64,000 nucleotides of DNA from Sporosarcina sp. P32b. Lineage in GTDB: Bacteria; Bacillota; Bacilli; Bacillales_A; Planococcaceae. The stretch spans positions 198,205-262,204 of the forward strand of contig NZ_PDZB01000002.1 in the NCBI RefSeq assembly GCF_002743335.1, read 5' to 3'. Below the pieces are notes generated by a model that saw nothing but the letters and a program-made list of their open reading frames with translations, was not told the DNA's origin and did not search any database. The position numbers and the translations under genes are program-made. Positions 33,496 to 43,106 of this stretch are shown piece by piece (positions within the stretch are counted from its first letter, which is position 1; each line of letters starts with the position of its first letter).

Positions 33496-34620
33496 TTACA
33501 CCGTGCGGATTGCTTGACCGACAATCTCAAGTATTAATTCCGTCAGCTTTTCCAACTCTTTCACCGGCATACGTTCGTTCTTCGTATGAATCTCTTCATA
33601 ACCAACAGACAACGTCACAGTAGGAACTCCCATGCCGTTGAAGACGTTGCCGTCACTTCCTCCGCCACTCGTCATGATCTTCGGTTCACGTCCTACGTTG
33701 CGGATTGACTTCATCGCAACTTGCACGACTTCTTCGTCATCTCCGATTGAGAAACCAGGATACATAAGTTGTGTTGTAGTTTCGGCTTTACCACCTAAAG
33801 ATTCAGAAGTCGTTGCAAATTTTTCTACCATCAAGTCTATTTGTTTTTTCATTTTATCCGGATTGATCGAACGAACTTCCGATAAAATGAAAGCCTCTTC
33901 ACAAACGATATTCGTTGCTTTTCCACCTTCAAAACGACCAATATTTGCAGTCGTTTCTTCATCTATGCGGCCAAGTTTCATGCCTGCAATAGATTTAGCA
34001 GCGAGAGAAATAGCAGAAATTCCTTTTTCAGGAGCGACGCCAGCATGAGCTGTTTTTCCGTAGATCGTCGTCCATAATTTTGACTGATAAGGAGCCGCTG
34101 TAACAATACCGCCTACTTCTCCGTCGCTATCGATCGCAAAGCCATATTTCGCTTGTAAATAATCCGGATTCATCGCTTTTGCGCCTACTAATCCGCTTTC
34201 TTCACCAGCAGTAATTATAAACTGAATCGGACCGTGTGGCTTGTCTGACTCTTGGATCACTTTCGCCATCTCGAGTAGAGCAGCAATTCCCGCTTTATCG
34301 TCAGCACCTAAAATTGTTGTACCGTCACTGTAGACATAGCCGTCTTCTTTGACGATTGGCTGAATCGATTGTCCTGGAACGACCGTATCCATATGACATG
34401 TAAAGAAGATCGGATCCGCGTCAGCCACTGTACTCGGCAAGTTGGCAATTAAATTACCTGCACCGTGTCCTGTCTTTTCCGCTGTGTCGTCTTCCGTCAC
34501 ATCAAAGCCCAATTCCTGCAATTTCTTCGTAAGAATATCTGCAATATTTCGTTCGTTTTTAGTTTCAGAATCAATTTTTACTAACTCCAAGAATTCTTGA
34601 AGTAATCGTTGTGTATTCAA
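33496..34620 (-). CDS. yqjE: M20-family peptidase, PepT-like (YqjE)
   Basis: A 374-residue zinc aminopeptidase of the M20B group (tripeptidase-like). The first metal site FTCHMDTVVPG is near 73, the bridging Asp in ILGADDKAG near 105, the catalytic Glu pair in AGEESGLVGAKAM near 140, and the dimer domain follows. It probably releases amino acids from peptides in the cytoplasm. It starts with TTG behind GGAG. Position beside yqjD is conserved. The last metal ligand is expected near VGYEEIHTKNERM, where His is present. Confidence 0.9.
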   Translation of the reverse strand: MNTQRLLQEFLELVKIDSETKNERNIADILTKKLQELGFDVTEDDTAEKTGHGAGNLIANLPSTVADADPIFFTCHMDTVVPGQSIQPIVKEDGYVYSDGTTILGADDKAGIAALLEMAKVIQESDKPHGPIQFIITAGEESGLVGAKAMNPDYLQAKYGFAIDSDGEVGGIVTAAPYQSKLWTTIYGKTAHAGVAPEKGISAISLAAKSIAGMKLGRIDEETTANIGRFEGGKATNIVCEEAFILSEVRSINPDKMKKQIDLMVEKFATTSESLGGKAETTTQLMYPGFSIGDDEEVVQVAMKSIRNVGREPKIMTSGGGSDGNVFNGMGVPTVTLSVGYEEIHTKNERMPVKELEKLTELILEIVGQAIRTV

Positions 34621-34638
34621 GATGTAAGACTCCTTTAT

Positions 34639-36186
34639 TTATAGAGGTATGTTGCCGTGCTTTTTCTTCGGACGATCTTCGTGCTTATTGCGCATCATTT
34701 CAAGTCCTTGAAGCAACTTGATACGAGTTTCGCGTGGATCAATTACGTCATCTATCATGCCGTGTGAAGCTGCAACATATGGATTCGCAAACTTTTCACG
34801 GTATTCTTCGATTTTCGCTGCACGAGTTGCTTCCGGATCTTCACTTTTCGCAATATCGCGTGCGAAAATGATGTTCGCTGCACCTTCAGCACCCATAACA
34901 GCCACTTCTGCGTTTGGCCAAGCGAAGACTAAGTCTGCACCGATTGATTTAGAGTTCAGAGCAACATATGCGCCACCGAAAGCTTTACGCAAGATCAATG
35001 TGATTTTTGGTACAGTTGCTTCCGAATATGCATAGAGGATCTTCGCCCCGTGACGAATGATGCCACCATGCTCTTGCTTGATTCCAGGGAAGAAGCCTGT
35101 AACGTCTTCAAATGTAATCAATGGAATATTGAATGAGTCACATGTACGGATGAAACGTGCGATTTTATCAGATGAGTTAATGTCTAGTCCACCCGCCATT
35201 ACTTTCGGCTGGTTACATACAAATCCTACTGTTTCACCTTTCATGCGCGCATAACCAACTACTGCGTTCTTTGCGAATTCAGGTTGGATTTCGAAGAATG
35301 AACCTTCATCCACTACTTGCTCCAACACTTTTCGTACGTCATATGGACGAATTGTTTCGTAAGGTACCGTATCCGCCAAATCTTCACGATAATCATCTTG
35401 CTCGTCGTATGGCTGAATCGGTGTTTTTTCTGTGTTGTTCTGTGGTAGATATGTTAAGAGATCGCGAGTTTTTTGCAATACTTCCTCTTCACTTGCGCCA
35501 CGAAGATGTGCGTTACCACTGATCGTGTTATGAACTTTTGCTCCCCCCAAGTCTTCGGAAGTAATTTTCTCGCCTGTTACTGTTTCAATAACTTTTGGTC
35601 CCGTAATGAACATTTGGCTCGTTTTATCCGTCATAATCACGAAGTCTGTGATTGCTGGTGAATACACCGCGCCACCTGCACAAGGTCCGAGGATAACGGA
35701 AATTTGTGGAATCACTCCGGAATAGATTGCGTTACGGTAGAAAATCTCACCGTATCCATCAAGCGATAATACACCCTCTTGGATACGTGCGCCACCTGAA
35801 TCGTTTAGACCGATGAATGGTGCACCGTTTTTCGCAGCCAAATCCATAACATTGGCAATTTTCATTGCGTGCATTTCACCTAAAGCTCCACCAAATACCG
35901 TGAAGTCTTGGGAGAATAAATAGATAGGACGACCGTGGATTTTACCGTAACCTGTTACGACACCGTCGCCAGGTCCTTCTAGCTTGTCCATGCCGAAATC
36001 ACGTGTACGATGAACAACGAACGGATTCAACTCTACGAATGTACCTTCATCAAGTAGGATCTCAATACGTTCACGTGCAGTCAATTTACCTTTTTCGTGC
36101 TGCTTCATGATTCGCTCATCGCCGCCACCCAACTCGATTTCGCGCTTTTTGTCGTAAAGTTCATTAATTTTATCGTAAATGTTCAT
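34639..36186 (-). CDS. yqjD: Acyl-CoA carboxylase, carboxyltransferase (beta) subunit (YqjD-like)
   Basis: A 515-residue carboxyltransferase of the propionyl-CoA/methylmalonyl-CoA decarboxylase group. Seen are GDGVVTGYGKIHGRPIYLFSQDF near 76, LNDSGGARIQEG near 121, GPCAGGAVYSPAITDFVIM near 165, and, in the C-terminal half, VTGFFPGIKQEHGGIIRHGAK (split) and FGGAYVALNSK. It should carry carboxylbiotin chemistry on propionyl-CoA, giving (S)-methylmalonyl-CoA, or the reverse. The biotin carboxylase and carrier subunits are not in this window. It ends 4 bases after the epimerase gene begins its stop, so both share one transcript. Confidence 0.9.
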   Translation of the reverse strand: MNIYDKINELYDKKREIELGGGDERIMKQHEKGKLTARERIEILLDEGTFVELNPFVVHRTRDFGMDKLEGPGDGVVTGYGKIHGRPIYLFSQDFTVFGGALGEMHAMKIANVMDLAAKNGAPFIGLNDSGGARIQEGVLSLDGYGEIFYRNAIYSGVIPQISVILGPCAGGAVYSPAITDFVIMTDKTSQMFITGPKVIETVTGEKITSEDLGGAKVHNTISGNAHLRGASEEEVLQKTRDLLTYLPQNNTEKTPIQPYDEQDDYREDLADTVPYETIRPYDVRKVLEQVVDEGSFFEIQPEFAKNAVVGYARMKGETVGFVCNQPKVMAGGLDINSSDKIARFIRTCDSFNIPLITFEDVTGFFPGIKQEHGGIIRHGAKILYAYSEATVPKITLILRKAFGGAYVALNSKSIGADLVFAWPNAEVAVMGAEGAANIIFARDIAKSEDPEATRAAKIEEYREKFANPYVAASHGMIDDVIDPRETRIKLLQGLEMMRNKHEDRPKKKHGNIPL

Positions 36187-36189
36187 CTA

Positions 36190-36597
36190 TTATTCCCCCT
36201 TAGTCTTTTCACATAATTCATAAAGCACACCATATGATGATTTCGGATGCAAGAAGGCAACTTCTGCTCCCCCAGCACCTGGTTTTGGTTCATCTGAAAG
36301 TAGTTGAACGCCTTTTTCTTCCAATTCCTTCATTCTTGAACGAATATCCGTTACACCGAAAGCGATATGGTGAACCCCTTCACCGCGTTTTTCAATAAAC
36401 TTCGCAATGGGACTTGTCTCCGTCATTGGTTCAAGCAATTCGATCTTGACATTATGTGCATCAATGAACGCCACTTTAACCCCTTGGCTAGCGACTTCTT
36501 CAATAGCGATGACTGTCAAACCGAGTGTTTCTATGTAATAGTTAATGGATTCATCTATACTTTTTACAGCAATCCCTATATGATCTACCTTGTTCAT
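36190..36597 (-). CDS. mce: Methylmalonyl-CoA epimerase
   Basis: A 135-residue VOC-fold epimerase that interconverts (R)- and (S)-methylmalonyl-CoA. Metal ligands fit the family: His in DHIGIAVKS near residue 5, Gln/Glu in VKIELLEPM near 50, His in VHHIAFGV near 77, and Glu in YGVLYELCE near 128. GGGGAA before the ATG sets the start; a far longer open frame upstream has no site. It directly precedes the carboxylase subunit, as in B. subtilis yqjC-yqjD, and completes the propionyl-CoA to succinyl-CoA route with the mutase downstream. Confidence 0.93.
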   Translation of the reverse strand: MNKVDHIGIAVKSIDESINYYIETLGLTVIAIEEVASQGVKVAFIDAHNVKIELLEPMTETSPIAKFIEKRGEGVHHIAFGVTDIRSRMKELEEKGVQLLSDEPKPGAGGAEVAFLHPKSSYGVLYELCEKTKGE

Positions 36598-36653
36598 AGC
36601 ACATTCCCCTTTTAATACGATTCTACTATCCGAACATATAACAGCCATTCTAG

Positions 36654-36681
36654 TTGTGAAAATCCTTATTTCTGTTAAAAT
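36654..36681 (+). promoter_or_regulatory. Probable promoter of prli42
   Basis: TTGTGA (36654-36659), 16-base spacer, TAAAAT (36676-36681), 39 bases before the ATG. A fair sigma-A match. Confidence 0.45.
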
Positions 36682-36720
36682 AGAAACAAACCAATTCCAA
36701 CGCGTAAGGAGCTTTGCTGC

Positions 36721-36816
36721 ATGAGTAATAAAAAAATTCAAAAAACAATTGTTTACTTGATGATTGTCGCCATGATTGCATCTACCATGTTCATGGGTCT
36801 CAGCATGTTCTTCTAA
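36721..36816 (+). CDS. prli42: Stressosome-associated membrane miniprotein Prli42
   Basis: A 31-residue protein, too short for most gene callers: MSNKKIQKTIVYLMIVAMIA followed by STMFMGLSMFF. A basic N-terminus is followed by one hydrophobic helix, the layout and length of Listeria Prli42, the membrane anchor of the stressosome that couples it to sigma-B activation; the NKK..(K/R)..VYLM signature is also alike. AAGGAG lies nine bases before the ATG, and a terminator comes 10 bases after the stop. In many Bacillales this gene sits in the same place, divergent from the epimerase. Confidence 0.82.
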   Translation: MSNKKIQKTIVYLMIVAMIASTMFMGLSMFF

Positions 36817-36825
36817 TTCTTAATG

Positions 36826-36858
36826 ACAGTTCGCATATTTTCATATGCGAACTGTTTT
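36826..36858 (+). terminator. Terminator after prli42
   Basis: ACAGTTCGCATAT and ATATGCGAACTGT form a perfect 13-bp stem with a four-base loop, followed by T6. Confidence 0.92.
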
Positions 36859-36868
36859 TTATTGCCTT

Positions 36869-37109
36869 CTAGCTACATGCGCCAGTCTCTCGGATCGCTT
36901 CGGTCCTGATTCAAAAGGCAAGTTCGTCCTTTTGCTTCAGGCCCTACAGCGTCTGTCGAGACTAGACGGCGCATTTCGCTTTAGTTTCATCTAGCTGCAT
37001 GCGCCAGTCTCTCGGATCGCTTCGGTCCTGATTCAAAAGGCAAGTTCGTCCTTTTGCTTCAGGCCCTACAGCGTCTGTCGAGACTAGACGGCGCATTTCG
37101 CTTTAGTTT
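36869..37109. repeat. 122-bp tandem duplication (two copies)
   Basis: Two units, 36869-36990 and 36991-37109, differ at one base (A at 36875, G at 36997). Each unit starts CTAGCT(A/G)CATGCGCCAG and folds into a long imperfect hairpin (GCGCCAGTCTC against GAGACTAGACGGCGC). It is intergenic, between the prli42 terminator and the 3' end of the bacilliredoxin gene. Similar single-copy intergenic repeats occur in many Bacillaceae genomes (from memory). Near-identity of the copies points to recent duplication. Confidence 0.9.
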
Positions 37110-37110
37110 G

Positions 37111-37551
37111 TTACAGCTCTTCGCAGTGCTCTTCAAATTGTTCCTGAAGATTTACAACGACAGACATTGGGTCATGTCCTTCGATTTCAAAACGTCCTAC
37201 TTCACCGATTAGTTTGCCGTCTTTTAGCAAAGCGAATGATGGAGAAGATGGGATGTGGTCTTCACCGAAGTGCATACGTGCTTGTGCAGTTGCTTCTTTG
37301 TCTTGTCCAGCGAATACTGTTACCAAGTGGTCAGGACGCTTGTCATAATGTACTGCGTGCGCAGCTGCTGGGCGAGCAATTCCGCCAGCACATCCACAAA
37401 CCGAGTTCACCATTACTAACGTCGTACCCGGCTGCTTGAATGCTTCCTCTACGTCCTCAGGTGTTTGCAATTGCTTGTAGCCGCTCGCTTCCATTTCGGA
37501 TCTCGCTTGGTTTGTCATATCGTTCATGTAAAAATCAAAGTTCATAGTCAT
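37111..37551 (-). CDS. brxB: Bacilliredoxin (BrxA/BrxB, YphP/YqiW family)
   Basis: A 146-residue thioredoxin-fold protein with the CGC motif (Cys52-Gly-Cys54 in [18 protein letters not shown]). Bacilliredoxins remove bacillithiol from proteins after oxidation. The position next to the bkd region equals B. subtilis yqiW. The ATG has GAGAGGAG upstream. The stop is just beyond the duplicated repeat. A clear terminator was not seen. It adds a thiol-repair activity that is compatible with the electrophile island. Confidence 0.93.
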   Translation of the reverse strand: MTMNFDFYMNDMTNQARSEMEASGYKQLQTPEDVEEAFKQPGTTLVMVNSVCGCAGGIARPAAAHAVHYDKRPDHLVTVFAGQDKEATAQARMHFGEDHIPSSPSFALLKDGKLIGEVGRFEIEGHDPMSVVVNLQEQFEEHCEEL

Positions 37552-37668
37552 TTTACAGGATCTCCTCTCTTATACCGTATAATTGTGATAGCCTATTCAG
37601 TTCCGCTGTGACACTTCCCTGATAATTAATTGACTATCCTCTTCAATCATAGCATATCCCTACACGAA

Positions 37669-38754
37669 TTAAGAAGAAAACAATCGGTCAATTGCTCCGG
37701 TTACCGTTAAATGTCCGTCTAACAATTCTTCCTCAAGTGCCTTCACCTGCGTTTTTCGTCCTTGCTCCGAGAAAAATGAATCAATCAAGTGGTCTCGGAT
37801 CATCGCATGGAACCAATCGCGTGTCTGGTGCTGACGTCTCGTGTCCCAATGATTCTTTTCTTTCATTTCTTTTTCGAATTCTAAAACCGTTTCCCATACC
37901 GCTTCCAAGCCGGTATTTTCTATAGAAGAAACCGGTTGTACTTTCGACGTCCACTCGGGTGAAGCAGGTTGGAGCATGTGCATGATACGTGTATATTCGC
38001 GCACCGTTTTTTTGACGAGCGGCTTATTGGCACCATCATTCTTATGCACGACAATACCGTCCGTCAGCTCCATGATCCCCTTTTTCATTCCTTGCAGTTC
38101 GTCTCCGGCCCCAGTCAACACAAGTAATAAGAAATAATCGACCATCCCACGGACAATCGTTTCACCTTGGCCAACCCCAACCGTTTCAATCAAAATGACA
38201 TCATAGCCCGCGGCTTCGCAAAGTAGCATCGTTTCGCGCGATTTCTTATGCACGCCACCAAGTGTTCCCGCTGACGGAGAAGGACGGATAAAAGCATTCT
38301 TATGCCGTGCCAACTCCTCCATACGAGTCTTGTCACCTAAGATACTTCCGCCGGTCAGTGTAGAACTTGGATCAATCGCAAGTACCGCCACTTTATGGCC
38401 CATATCTGCAAGCATTAGACCGAACGCTTCGATAAATGTACTCTTCCCTGCACCGGGCACGCCTGTAATCCCAATCCGGATACAGTTACCCGTTTTCGGC
38501 AGAAGGCTAGTCAACACTTCCTGACCGACCTTCTTATCGCTAGGCTTCGTACTTTCTAGCAATGTAATACCGCGTGCCAAATACAAACGAGAGCCATTTT
38601 CTATTTCTTGCTGCAATACATCTAAATTTTTATGAGATGGATCTTTCTTAACAAAGCGTTTACGTGAAGAGGCAACAAATCCATCATGTGTGGATTCTAT
38701 TCCGCGCATCACATGCATTGCTGATTCATCTCGTCCGTTTTGTTTTTCTGTCAA
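37669..38754 (-). CDS. meaB: MeaB/ArgK-type GTPase chaperone of methylmalonyl-CoA mutase
   Basis: A 361-residue G3E GTPase. Its P-loop is [13 protein letters not shown] near residue 98 and the Walker-B region is [13 protein letters not shown] near 180, with the base-specific element VVHKNDGAN near 235. MeaB protects and reloads the cobalamin mutase. The TTG start overlaps the TGA stop of the large mutase subunit by four bases, so translation is coupled. It is the last gene of the mutase operon. Confidence 0.93.
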   Translation of the reverse strand: MTEKQNGRDESAMHVMRGIESTHDGFVASSRKRFVKKDPSHKNLDVLQQEIENGSRLYLARGITLLESTKPSDKKVGQEVLTSLLPKTGNCIRIGITGVPGAGKSTFIEAFGLMLADMGHKVAVLAIDPSSTLTGGSILGDKTRMEELARHKNAFIRPSPSAGTLGGVHKKSRETMLLCEAAGYDVILIETVGVGQGETIVRGMVDYFLLLVLTGAGDELQGMKKGIMELTDGIVVHKNDGANKPLVKKTVREYTRIMHMLQPASPEWTSKVQPVSSIENTGLEAVWETVLEFEKEMKEKNHWDTRRQHQTRDWFHAMIRDHLIDSFFSEQGRKTQVKALEEELLDGHLTVTGAIDRLFSS

Positions 38755-40907
38755 TCCGTCACTTCCTCATAGCCGAGCTGTCGGTAAATCTCCTCAATGA
38801 CTTTTTGTGCTGCCACTGGAATGACTGTACCCGGACCAAAGATTGCGGCTGCACCATTCTTGCGCAAGAAATCGTAATCCTGTGCTGGAATAACGCCACC
38901 TACTACGACTAAAATATCTTCACGATTGATTTTCTTCAGTTCTTCACGCAATGTCGGTACCAATGTTTTATGACCTGCTGCAAGCGAACTCACACCGATG
39001 ACGTGCACATCATTTTCCGCCGCCTGCAAAGCTGTTTCTTCAGGTGTCTGGAATAAAGGACCGATATCGACATCGAATCCTAAGTCAGCGAACGACGACG
39101 CGATCACTTTCGCACCGCGGTCATGTCCGTCTTGGCCCATTTTCGCAACCAAAATACGTGGACGACGTCCTTCATTTTCTAGGAATTCATCCGTCATATC
39201 TTTTACTTCCTGAATTTCTTCTTCATTTGAGAAGTTTGCGCTATATACACCACTCACTGAACGGATCACCGCCTTATGTCTGCCGGATACGGATTCAATC
39301 GCATCCGATATTTCACCGATAGTTGCACGCGCTCTTGCAGCGTCAACTGCCAGTGCAAGTAAGTTCCCTTCCCCGCTTTTAGCCGCTTCCGTGATGGCCG
39401 TAAGAGCGGCTTGAACTACTTTTTCATCACGCTTGTCCTTCATATCGTTAATGCGGTCAATTTGCTTCTGTCGTACCATCGTATTATCGATATCGAGAAT
39501 ATCAATCGCATCTTCCGTATCGAGACGATATTTATTCACACCGACAATTGTTTCCGCTTTTGAATCAATTTTCGCCTGGCGCTTCGCTGCAGCTTCTTCA
39601 ATCTTCATTTTCGGTAATCCAGTTTCAATCGCTTCCGCCATGCCACCAAGCGACTCAATTTCACCGATTAATTCCCATGCTTTCTCCATTAACTCTTCCG
39701 TTAATTTCTCCACATAGTACGAACCGCCCCAAGGATCAATCACTTTCGTCATCATCGTCTCTTCTTGCAAGAACAACTGCGTGTTACGTGCAATACGAGC
39801 CGAGAAGTCTGTCGGTAATGCGATTGCTTCATCCAATGCGTTCGTGTGCAGTGACTGCGTGTGACCCATGGATGATGCGTTAGCTTCGACCAATGTACGT
39901 GTGACGTTGTTGTATGGGTCTTGCTCCGTCAAACTCCAGCCTGACGTTTGAGAGTGTGTACGCAATGCAAGTGTCTTCGGATTCTTCGGTTCAAATGACT
40001 GCATCATCTGTGCCCAAATTTTGCGTGCTGCTCTCATTTTCGCTATTTCCATATAGTAGTTCATGCCGATTGCCCAGAAGAATGACAAACGCGGTGCGAA
40101 TGAATCGATATCAATACCCGCCTTCAAACCGGTACGAACATATTCCAAGCCGTCTGCAAGTGTATACGCAAGCTCGATATCCGCTGTCGCTCCTGCTTCT
40201 TGCATATGGTAACCGGAGATCGAAATCGAGTTAAATTTCGGCATATTTTCAGATGTGTACGAGAAAATATCCGCAATGATCCGCATCGACATAGCCGGTG
40301 GGAAGATATACGTATTCCGTACCATATACTCTTTTAAAATATCGTTCTGAATCGTACCAGATAATTTCTCAGGACTTACACCAGACTCTTCAGCCGCTAC
40401 GATATAAAATGCCATGATCGGCAATACCGCGCCGTTCATTGTCATCGATACCGACATTTGATCGAGTGGAATACCTGCGAATAAAATCTTCATATCTTCA
40501 ATAGAATCAATCGCAACTCCCGCTTTACCTACGTCACCTGTTACACGTGGATGATCGGAGTCATAGCCACGGTGCGTCGCAAGGTCAAACGCAACAGAAA
40601 GTCCTTTTTGCCCCATCGCCAAGTTCCGACGGTAAAATGCGTTACTTTCTTCCGCTGTAGAAAATCCAGCATACTGACGAACGGTCCAAGGACGCGCTAC
40701 ATACATCGTCGGATACGGTCCGCGTGTGTTCGGTGCGATACCCGGGAAGTCTTTCAAGTGCTCAGTGTTTTCAATGTCTTTTGCTGTATAGACAGGCGCT
40801 ACATTGATTCCTTCATTCGTTAAAAAATTCTCTTTTGATAATGCTTGTTGTGAGAGTTCATTGAGTGATTGCTCTATATTCACTTTACGGAAATCAGGTT
40901 TACTCAA
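38751..40907 (-). CDS. mutB: Methylmalonyl-CoA mutase, large (alpha) subunit
   Basis: A 718-residue catalytic subunit that converts (R)-methylmalonyl-CoA to succinyl-CoA. The TIM-barrel part carries the acyl-CoA/substrate motifs ([21 protein letters not shown], split, near 110-125; [19 protein letters not shown] near 320), and the C-terminal B12-binding domain shows [12 protein letters not shown] near 590-600, the DxHxxG cobalamin ligand motif. Its length is normal. The TTG start overlaps the small-subunit gene by eight bases, with AAAGGAGG inside that gene. Confidence 0.94.
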   Translation of the reverse strand: MSKPDFRKVNIEQSLNELSQQALSKENFLTNEGINVAPVYTAKDIENTEHLKDFPGIAPNTRGPYPTMYVARPWTVRQYAGFSTAEESNAFYRRNLAMGQKGLSVAFDLATHRGYDSDHPRVTGDVGKAGVAIDSIEDMKILFAGIPLDQMSVSMTMNGAVLPIMAFYIVAAEESGVSPEKLSGTIQNDILKEYMVRNTYIFPPAMSMRIIADIFSYTSENMPKFNSISISGYHMQEAGATADIELAYTLADGLEYVRTGLKAGIDIDSFAPRLSFFWAIGMNYYMEIAKMRAARKIWAQMMQSFEPKNPKTLALRTHSQTSGWSLTEQDPYNNVTRTLVEANASSMGHTQSLHTNALDEAIALPTDFSARIARNTQLFLQEETMMTKVIDPWGGSYYVEKLTEELMEKAWELIGEIESLGGMAEAIETGLPKMKIEEAAAKRQAKIDSKAETIVGVNKYRLDTEDAIDILDIDNTMVRQKQIDRINDMKDKRDEKVVQAALTAITEAAKSGEGNLLALAVDAARARATIGEISDAIESVSGRHKAVIRSVSGVYSANFSNEEEIQEVKDMTDEFLENEGRRPRILVAKMGQDGHDRGAKVIASSFADLGFDVDIGPLFQTPEETALQAAENDVHVIGVSSLAAGHKTLVPTLREELKKINREDILVVVGGVIPAQDYDFLRKNGAAAIFGPGTVIPVAAQKVIEEIYRQLGYEEVTD

Positions 40908-42573
40908 CGGAACGGCCTCCTTTAGTTTGCGTAATAATAGTATTCAGCTTTTCGATTTTATCCTGTCCTGCAAAAATGAAACCATTCAGTCCATTGGCAA
41001 GCCACTGATCTGCTGTTTCTGATGGGTATTTACCCGCTGTGTCAATTGGACAATCCCCTTTATACGAAGCCAAGAAGTTTGTTACAACTTCTTCTGTATC
41101 AGCAGCCGATGCACAAATTACTGCATAATCCGGCTGTTGCTCTTCGATCCAACTGAGCGCTTGATCATTTGACTCGAAAGAAGGACTCCACGTCGCTTCG
41201 ATGCCACCAACTGCCAAGAATCCACTGACAAAATCTGCACGTGGTTTATAATCTTTCAACGCACCAAAGTTGAGTAATACAGTTTTCGGCAACTCCTCTT
41301 TTTGCTTAGAACGAATATGTTCAAAAGGCTCTGCCAATCGTTTCGATACCGTCACAGTAGATTCATTCGCATAATTCACATCCGTCAATTCCGCATAGAC
41401 ATTCGTACCGATCAACGTCTTCTTGCCCGTCGCCATTTCTTTCTGGCGCTGCGCATAAAGCTTGCTTAATTCACCAGACTGCAAGAAGGCCTGACAGCCA
41501 CCATTTTCTTCAATCTCTAGGAACTTCGCCCATGATTTACGAATTAATTCAGTCGTCAACGATTCGATAAAGTATGAACCGCCTGCAGGATCAAGAACTT
41601 GATCAATATGCGTTTCTTCCTTCAGAATCAATTGAATATTTCGTGCGTAACGATTTGAGCTTGGCGACGTACCCGTCAATACATCATGCGGTAATACAGT
41701 CAGCCAATCCGCTCCACCTAAAATGGCTGCGAATGCCGCGTTGCCGCCACGTAATAAGTTTACATATGGATCAAGTTTTGAATATGAACGCAATGAAGTA
41801 ATCCCTAGTAAAGGTACTTGCTTCGCGTTCTCTACGCCGTAGGCTTCATTGAATAGTTTCCACAACACGCGGAACGCACGGAATTTCGCGATTTCCATGA
41901 AGAAGTGTGTGTCAGATGCAAATCGTGCATAAAAGCCGTTTGCAAATTCTTCAAATGAAGAAGCGTCTTCCGCAAGTTCAGCTGCAATTGAAAGGGATAG
42001 CGCAAGTTCTGTTATGGCATCTGCCCCTTCATGATGCGCTGTCCATAAATCAGCACCCTTTGTGCGGACTCCTGGGAATCCTTCAGGTACTACCGGAACC
42101 GGACCGATGCAAATTCCTGTAACGTCTTTACGCTTCGCTTCTTCAATATACGTGAAAGCTTGTAATATCGGATCATCGCTCTGCACTTCAGTGAATACTA
42201 TTGGATATTGCGTAATCAGTTCAGCCACTTGCTTGACGTCCTGTTCCACCCAAACTAAAGGCTTCAGGCCGTTGTAAGCGATTGCTTCATTGCCCCGTGC
42301 CAAAGATTCTTTCATCTGCTCTACAAACTGTTGACCGTTCGCTGCGCTAACAGGTTGTGCGACCGTCCAGCCGAATGCAGGTTTCGTGACACGTGAAACT
42401 TCCAACTGGTCCAAGTCTTCTTTCGTGTAAAGTGGATTGAGTTCAATGCCCTCAATCGTTTTCGTGTATAACGAATCAAAAGGCTTTCCTTTAAGTGATA
42501 AAACAGCCGCTTCTTTCCATTCAGTAAAATTGGGGGCTGTGAAAGTAAATGTTTTCATGTTATGTATAGGCAT
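40900..42573 (-). CDS. mutA: Methylmalonyl-CoA mutase, small (beta) subunit
   Basis: A 557-residue non-catalytic partner of the large subunit. It keeps the barrel fold ([11 protein letters not shown] near 65, [20 protein letters not shown] near 190, [12 protein letters not shown] near 290) but the C-terminal B12-like domain lacks DxHxxG (it reads [17 protein letters not shown] and [12 protein letters not shown]), as expected for the beta subunit. The ATG with GGAAGGAG eight bases before it is chosen; ten more codons are open upstream. It is the first gene of the mutA-mutB-meaB transcript. By convention symbols mutA/mutB may be switched between organisms. Confidence 0.92.
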   Translation of the reverse strand: MPIHNMKTFTFTAPNFTEWKEAAVLSLKGKPFDSLYTKTIEGIELNPLYTKEDLDQLEVSRVTKPAFGWTVAQPVSAANGQQFVEQMKESLARGNEAIAYNGLKPLVWVEQDVKQVAELITQYPIVFTEVQSDDPILQAFTYIEEAKRKDVTGICIGPVPVVPEGFPGVRTKGADLWTAHHEGADAITELALSLSIAAELAEDASSFEEFANGFYARFASDTHFFMEIAKFRAFRVLWKLFNEAYGVENAKQVPLLGITSLRSYSKLDPYVNLLRGGNAAFAAILGGADWLTVLPHDVLTGTSPSSNRYARNIQLILKEETHIDQVLDPAGGSYFIESLTTELIRKSWAKFLEIEENGGCQAFLQSGELSKLYAQRQKEMATGKKTLIGTNVYAELTDVNYANESTVTVSKRLAEPFEHIRSKQKEELPKTVLLNFGALKDYKPRADFVSGFLAVGGIEATWSPSFESNDQALSWIEEQQPDYAVICASAADTEEVVTNFLASYKGDCPIDTAGKYPSETADQWLANGLNGFIFAGQDKIEKLNTIITQTKGGRSVE

Positions 42574-42784
42574 AATGGTGCTCCTTCCCCTTTTAAAAAC
42601 CATTAATAGTTATAGTGTACCGTAGAGTACGTTATGAAGAAAGGGGAAAATCAGAAGTTTCCGTCTAATTTTATTATAATCATACAAATTGATGACTTTT
42701 TATGCGTTAACTATTGAATTAATTTAGTTTATGCGGTAGACCAAGGTGGCGTGGATCATTTAGTAGGTGGGATAGGAAAAACTA

Positions 42785-42940
42785 GTGAATACCATTTCGT
42801 TTGCGCTCATTAATTCGTGTAAGCGATCATACTTCCCCTGTAATCGCTCTTAACTTCCAACAAGCGCTCATACTTCATCCGTATCCGCTCTATATTCATC
42901 CCTAAGCACTCATAAATATTGGCTAGCCGCTCATTACGCC
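42785..42940 (-). repeat. 21-bp periodic heptad-coding repeat, copy A
   Basis: CGCTC-type motifs start at 42804, 42824, 42845, 42865, 42886, 42907 and 42928, spacings 20-21. On the minus strand a frame reads NERLANIYECLGMN, IERIRMKYERLLEVKS and so on, i.e. heptads, ending in TAA with YTN before it. There is no ATG in frame. It is an inverted copy of the array at 52079-52249: same order, same 20/21 pattern. Confidence 0.75.
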
Positions 42941-43065
42941 ATTATTAACTCATTTGAACTTAGTCCACGTACAAACACAGAAAAATTCACAAACTACTAC
43001 CAGTTAATGAGCTACATCCATCCACAATATGTTTCAATCCTAAACCCTCTCTCTTTATAAAAACC

Positions 43066-43101
43066 AAAAAGCAACCTCCAAAACCAAGTTTGGAGGTCGC
43101 C
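43066..43101 (-). terminator. Terminator of the bkd operon
   Basis: On the minus strand GCGACCTCCAAA pairs with TTTGGAGGTTGC, then TTTTTGG. Confidence 0.85.
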
Positions 43102-43106
43102 GAATC

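Larger units (their letters stand above)
42574..43106. other. Intergenic region holding a 21-bp periodic array (copy A)
   Basis: About 530 bases between the mutase and bkd operons. It contains the periodic element at 42785-42940 and a terminator at its right end. The rest has no gene I can support. The mutA promoter should be near its left end but was not picked. Confidence 0.6.
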
